Source: Oscillospiraceae bacterium (GTDB lineage: Bacteria > Bacillota > Clostridia > Oscillospirales > Ruminococcaceae). From it: a stretch of DNA of 8,539 nt. A program made the translations under genes and the position numbers. Each line of letters starts with the position of its first letter. The stretch's first letter is position 1. The stretch spans positions 1 to 8,539 of the forward strand of contig JAIDPG010000289.1 in NCBI GenBank assembly GCA_029062865.1, read 5' to 3'. The notes under the pieces were generated by a model, which saw only the letters and a program-made list of their open reading frames with translations, was not told where the DNA came from and searched no databases. Positions 6,393-8,539 of the stretch are shown piece after piece.

Positions 6393-7728
6393 AAAGCACC
6401 CATTTTTCAGTGAGATAATATTCCATTTCACCCGTAGTGGCGTTGATGTACGTGATGTATTTCCAGCCGTCCATGGAGTTTGCCAGCTTTAATTTCCACA
6501 CGGGGAACGCGCCCATTACGGTGTAGCCTTCGTTTTTGGAATACATCTCCGAATAGCACAGCTCCGCGCTGCCGAGCGACAGCTTCATTCCCCCGCCGAA
6601 TTTCTCTGCGGCGATCTCCACCGCCTTGTCAAGCGGAATTACGCTGTCATATTCCGCAAGCTCGGCGGCGCTGTACGCACCGTCGCCATACCTGAATGAT
6701 TCAAGCTTCCCGCTTTCTATCATTAAAGCCTCCGCGGGAAGGATGTAATAATCGTGGTTGCGCTTGTATAAGTCAATGGGCATTCCATAGGTATAGGTTT
6801 CATATGTCACGTCGCCGCAATCGAGCATCACACCCTTGTAGAACGGCGCGAATTCAAACTCCAGACCGTACTTTCCGTCATTGAGATCAAAAACGCGATA
6901 TTCGTATATTCCGGGCTCGAGGTCGCCGCCCCAGGTGTAGCCGTATTCTTTTACAATTCGCGTGACCTCCGCGGCGGCATCGTTTACGGAAACCTCCGTG
7001 TCAAGCAGCTCGTACCTGTCGTCGGAATTAACATCAAACGTTTCCTTTACTGCCTTGAACAATCTTTCCACGTGGATATTTGAAAGATTGGGATAAGATT
7101 CAGGGTCTCCATCGAAATTAGAGCGGGTTTTTATGCCGTCGTGGTACATCCGATAAATTCCGCCGCCCATGCCCGCGCTTATCTCAAGATACGCCTTGTC
7201 CTTGGAAAACTCAAGCCACTTGAATGTCAGCTCGCCGCTGTCGAACTTCTCGCGCCGCTCGGCAAGCGTTGCAATTTCGCCGTAGCCGTCAACGTCGCTC
7301 CACTCATCCTCCTGCGCAAGGGCGGAGCAAATCTGCGCCATTTCCTCCTCAGTGTAAATATCCCCGAAATTCGCTTCGAAGACGCGGTAAAACTTGTCGT
7401 AATACTCTTGCCACGTGTATTCCCGCTTCGTGAGCTCCAGCTCGTAAAGCACGTCCGTTTCGGGAATTGTCACGGTGAAATTATCCAGTGCGTGCAGGTT
7501 GTCGTAATCCGCGTTCCTTATCGCCTCAATTTGTCTGTCCAGATCTCCGCGCAGGTCGGAGATCTTCTGAAGCTGAATGTCCTCAATGATCTCCGCGGGA
7601 GTTGAATTCTCCTGAACGCCCTGTGAAAACGCTTGTGATTCCTCGCCCGTAAGCGTGGATTGTTTGCTGCAGCCCGCGAGTGTCGCGACTATTAAGATTG
7701 CCGAGATCATCGATAATATTTTTTTCAT
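6391..7728 (-). CDS. Lipoprotein with PepSY-like C-terminus, paralog copy A (operon-first)
   Basis: First gene of the operon, 445 residues. Seen: signal peptide MKKILSMISAILIVATLAGC with Cys20 in the lipobox, differing in sequence from the signal peptides of copies B and C; a tether and N-terminal block (about 25-80) almost identical to copy B; then the most diverged central region of the three, with KREYTWQEYYDKFYRVFEAN, an insertion near SDVDGYGEIATLAERR, and a Gly-rich SAGMGGGIYRMYHDG; the shared middle motif EYRVFDLNDGKYGLEFEF; and a PepSY-like C-terminus (about 363-445) with WKYITYINATTGEMEYY. The ATG at 7728 is preceded by AAGGAGG. Copies B and C resemble each other more than either resembles A outside the shared tract, so A probably represents the older split in the family. 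Surface location is well supported. Binding partner and ligand are unknown. Confidence 0.87.
   Translation of the reverse strand: MKKILSMISAILIVATLAGCSKQSTLTGEESQAFSQGVQENSTPAEIIEDIQLQKISDLRGDLDRQIEAIRNADYDNLHALDNFTVTIPETDVLYELELTKREYTWQEYYDKFYRVFEANFGDIYTEEEMAQICSALAQEDEWSDVDGYGEIATLAERREKFDSGELTFKWLEFSKDKAYLEISAGMGGGIYRMYHDGIKTRSNFDGDPESYPNLSNIHVERLFKAVKETFDVNSDDRYELLDTEVSVNDAAAEVTRIVKEYGYTWGGDLEPGIYEYRVFDLNDGKYGLEFEFAPFYKGVMLDCGDVTYETYTYGMPIDLYKRNHDYYILPAEALMIESGKLESFRYGDGAYSAAELAEYDSVIPLDKAVEIAAEKFGGGMKLSLGSAELCYSEMYSKNEGYTVMGAFPVWKLKLANSMDGWKYITYINATTGEMEYYLTEKWVL
7490..7655 (-). repeat. Near-identical tract shared with copy B (partner of 6141-6306)
   Basis: The counterpart of the copy B tract, covering codons about 25-80 of copy A. 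It has three mismatches in 166 bases, while the adjoining signal-peptide region and the region after about residue 100 are clearly diverged. Direction of transfer is not proven. Copy B flanks match copy C, so copy B is the likelier recipient. Confidence 0.85.
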
Positions 7729-7948
7729 AAATTCCTCCTTAGATTATAGCGATATTTTGCTTTCTACTTTTATAGACAGAAAAACTTTTTAAATATTACA
7801 CATTTTTTAAGGAAATATGCGATTTTGTGAGTTTCAACAAATTCGCGAGACGTTTTTTGGCAATTTTGTTGACAGAGCCTTTAAATGCTTCAACTTAATA
7901 AACATTTCTATAGCTGCAACAATCTTCTCAATACCCCAAAACAAAAAA
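7729..7948 (-). promoter_or_regulatory. AT-rich upstream region of the lipoprotein/ABC operon
   Basis: This 220-base AT-rich stretch between the oxidoreductase terminator and the first lipoprotein should contain the operon promoter, since no other gap in the operon could. -10-like words on the - strand are TATAAA (7769-7774) and TATAAT (7743-7748), but neither has a good -35 at 16-18 bases, and TATAAT is so close to the start that the transcript would begin inside the ribosome site. An imperfect inverted repeat, TCAACAAA (7834-7841) with TTTGTTGA (7865-7872), is a possible operator. No gene was found in this region on either strand. Confidence 0.4.
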
Positions 7949-7976
7949 CGTTCCCCCGAGTTTCCTCGGGGGAACG
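7943..7976 (-). terminator. Rho-independent terminator of the oxidoreductase gene
   Basis: Perfect 12-bp stem CGTTCCCCCGAG / CTCGGGGGAACG (7949-7960 and 7965-7976). On the - strand the loop reads GAAA and the stem is followed by TTTTTT (complement of 7943-7948), then GTTTT. It lies about 20 bases after the oxidoreductase stop at 7998 and should insulate the lipoprotein operon from readthrough. Confidence 0.93.
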
Positions 7977-7997
7977 CGTTATGATCTTCGAGTCCGA

Positions 7998-8539
7998 TTA
8001 CTTCTCAAACTCGTTCTTGTACATATTCTGCATCTCAACAAGGTGATCGTACTTCGCCTTGGAGTTTGCGAGGGACTTGTCGAACAGGATAGTCGCTCTG
8101 TCGGGATTAGCGCGCATCAGAGAGTTGTAGCGAACCTCTCTCATCATAAACGCCTTGTAGTCGCCCGTCGGAGCCTTGCTGTCGAGCGAGAACGGGCTCT
8201 TGCCCTCGTCCGCGAGAGCGGGATTAAATCTGAACAGATGCCAGTAGCCCGCTTCAACCGCTTCCTTCTCAACCTGCTGAGCGATAGTAAGACCGCCCTT
8301 GATGCCGTGGTTGATGCAGGGTGCGTATGCGATGATGAGCGACGGTCCGTCGTAAGCCTCTGCCTCCGCAATTGCCTTCAAGCACTGGTTGCGGTCTGCG
8401 CCCATTGCTATCTGCGCAACGTAGATGTAGCCGTAGCTTATCGCGATGCCCGCGAGATCCTTCTTCTTGACGTCCTTACCGCCTGCCGCGAACTGCGCAA
8501 CCGCACCGATGTTCGTAGCCTTGGAAGCCTGACCGCCCG
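7998..8539 (-). CDS. nifJ: Pyruvate:ferredoxin (flavodoxin) oxidoreductase, C-terminal part
   Basis: Partial: the frame is open through the right edge, showing 179 C-terminal residues of a protein normally near 1,170-1,200. The enzyme converts pyruvate and CoA to acetyl-CoA and CO2, passing electrons to ferredoxin or flavodoxin; it is cytoplasmic and central to anaerobic metabolism. Seen: GGQASKATNIGAVAQFAA, KKKDLAGIAISYGYIYVAQI and AMGADRNQCLKAI, typical of the thiamin-pyrophosphate-binding domain; then IIAYAPCINHGIKGG, whose Cys matches the late ligand of the proximal [4Fe-4S] cluster in single-chain enzymes; then YWHLFRFNPAL, the SLDSKAP stretch and a Lys/Glu-rich end. In-frame ATGs inside this part, such as that at 8405, are internal methionines. 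Followed by a strong terminator, so it ends its transcription unit. It appears unrelated in function to the neighbouring operon. Confidence 0.96.
   Translation of the reverse strand, partial: GGQASKATNIGAVAQFAAGGKDVKKKDLAGIAISYGYIYVAQIAMGADRNQCLKAIAEAEAYDGPSLIIAYAPCINHGIKGGLTIAQQVEKEAVEAGYWHLFRFNPALADEGKSPFSLDSKAPTGDYKAFMMREVRYNSLMRANPDRATILFDKSLANSKAKYDHLVEMQNMYKNEFEK

Noticed and set aside
1337..7728. A complete lantibiotic biosynthesis and immunity locus
   Set aside because: No precursor peptide, LanB/C/M-like enzyme, peptidase or two-component regulator is present in the window. Only the exporter-like part resembles such loci.
7849..7873. Possible ECF-like promoter on the - strand, GTCAAC then CGTC, ahead of the lipoprotein operon, which would link it to the ECF sigma factor
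   Set aside because: The spacer is 15 bases, shorter than usual for such promoters, and no matching element lies upstream of the sigma gene itself.
7869..7900. TTGACA on the + strand followed by AT-rich sequence, resembling a housekeeping promoter
   Set aside because: No -10 at 16-18 bases and no + strand gene downstream; the next feature is the oxidoreductase terminator and gene on the opposite strand.

Overview
The window looks like a chromosomal segment from an anaerobic gut-type Bacillota, probably a Clostridia/Oscillospiraceae relative. The reasons are a pyruvate:ferredoxin oxidoreductase fragment at the right edge, strong AAGGAGG-type ribosome sites, fairly GC-rich coding DNA with AT-rich spacers, lipobox lipoproteins with no outer-membrane genes, and an anti-sigma protein whose N-terminus resembles those of Ruminococcus-like Clostridia. 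The assignment is inferred from these signs, not from a database search.

Layout. Bases 108-1294 (+ strand) hold a two-gene ECF sigma factor / membrane anti-sigma unit whose genes overlap by ATGA. A compact hairpin at 1304-1335, usable in both directions, separates it from a convergent six-gene operon on the - strand (7728 down to 1337). Read 5' to 3', that operon is: three tandem paralogous lipoproteins of about 440 residues (7728-6391, 6379-5063, 5051-3720), two different six-helix ABC-2-like permeases (3715-2816, 2826-1969), and a compact BcrA/LanF-like ATPase (1972-1337). All junctions are very tight (11-base gaps, a 4-base gap, an 11-base overlap, an ATGA overlap), so the six genes are almost certainly one translationally coupled transcript. 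An AT-rich spacer (7729-7948) upstream should hold its promoter. Beyond it lie a strong terminator (7943-7976) and the C-terminal 179 residues of pyruvate:ferredoxin oxidoreductase, cut by the window edge.

How the genes may work together. The ATPase has glutamate in place of the Q-loop glutamine (IIIETPGF), a signature of the bacitracin/lantibiotic self-protection branch (BcrA, LanF). Two distinct permeases plus surface lipoproteins recall LanFEG + LanI immunity modules, but there are no peptide precursor or modification genes here and the lipoproteins are not recognisable as LanI. A plausible but unproven reading is an envelope-protection or peptide-handling transporter with three diversified lipoprotein partners. 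The neighbouring ECF sigma/anti-sigma pair may or may not regulate it; no matching promoter pair was found.

The most notable signal is the lipoprotein array. The family is unrecognised apart from a PepSY-like C-terminus. The middle copy is a mosaic: its signal peptide and the region after residue 100 resemble the downstream copy, while residues about 25-80 are almost identical at DNA level to the upstream copy, which suggests recent gene conversion.
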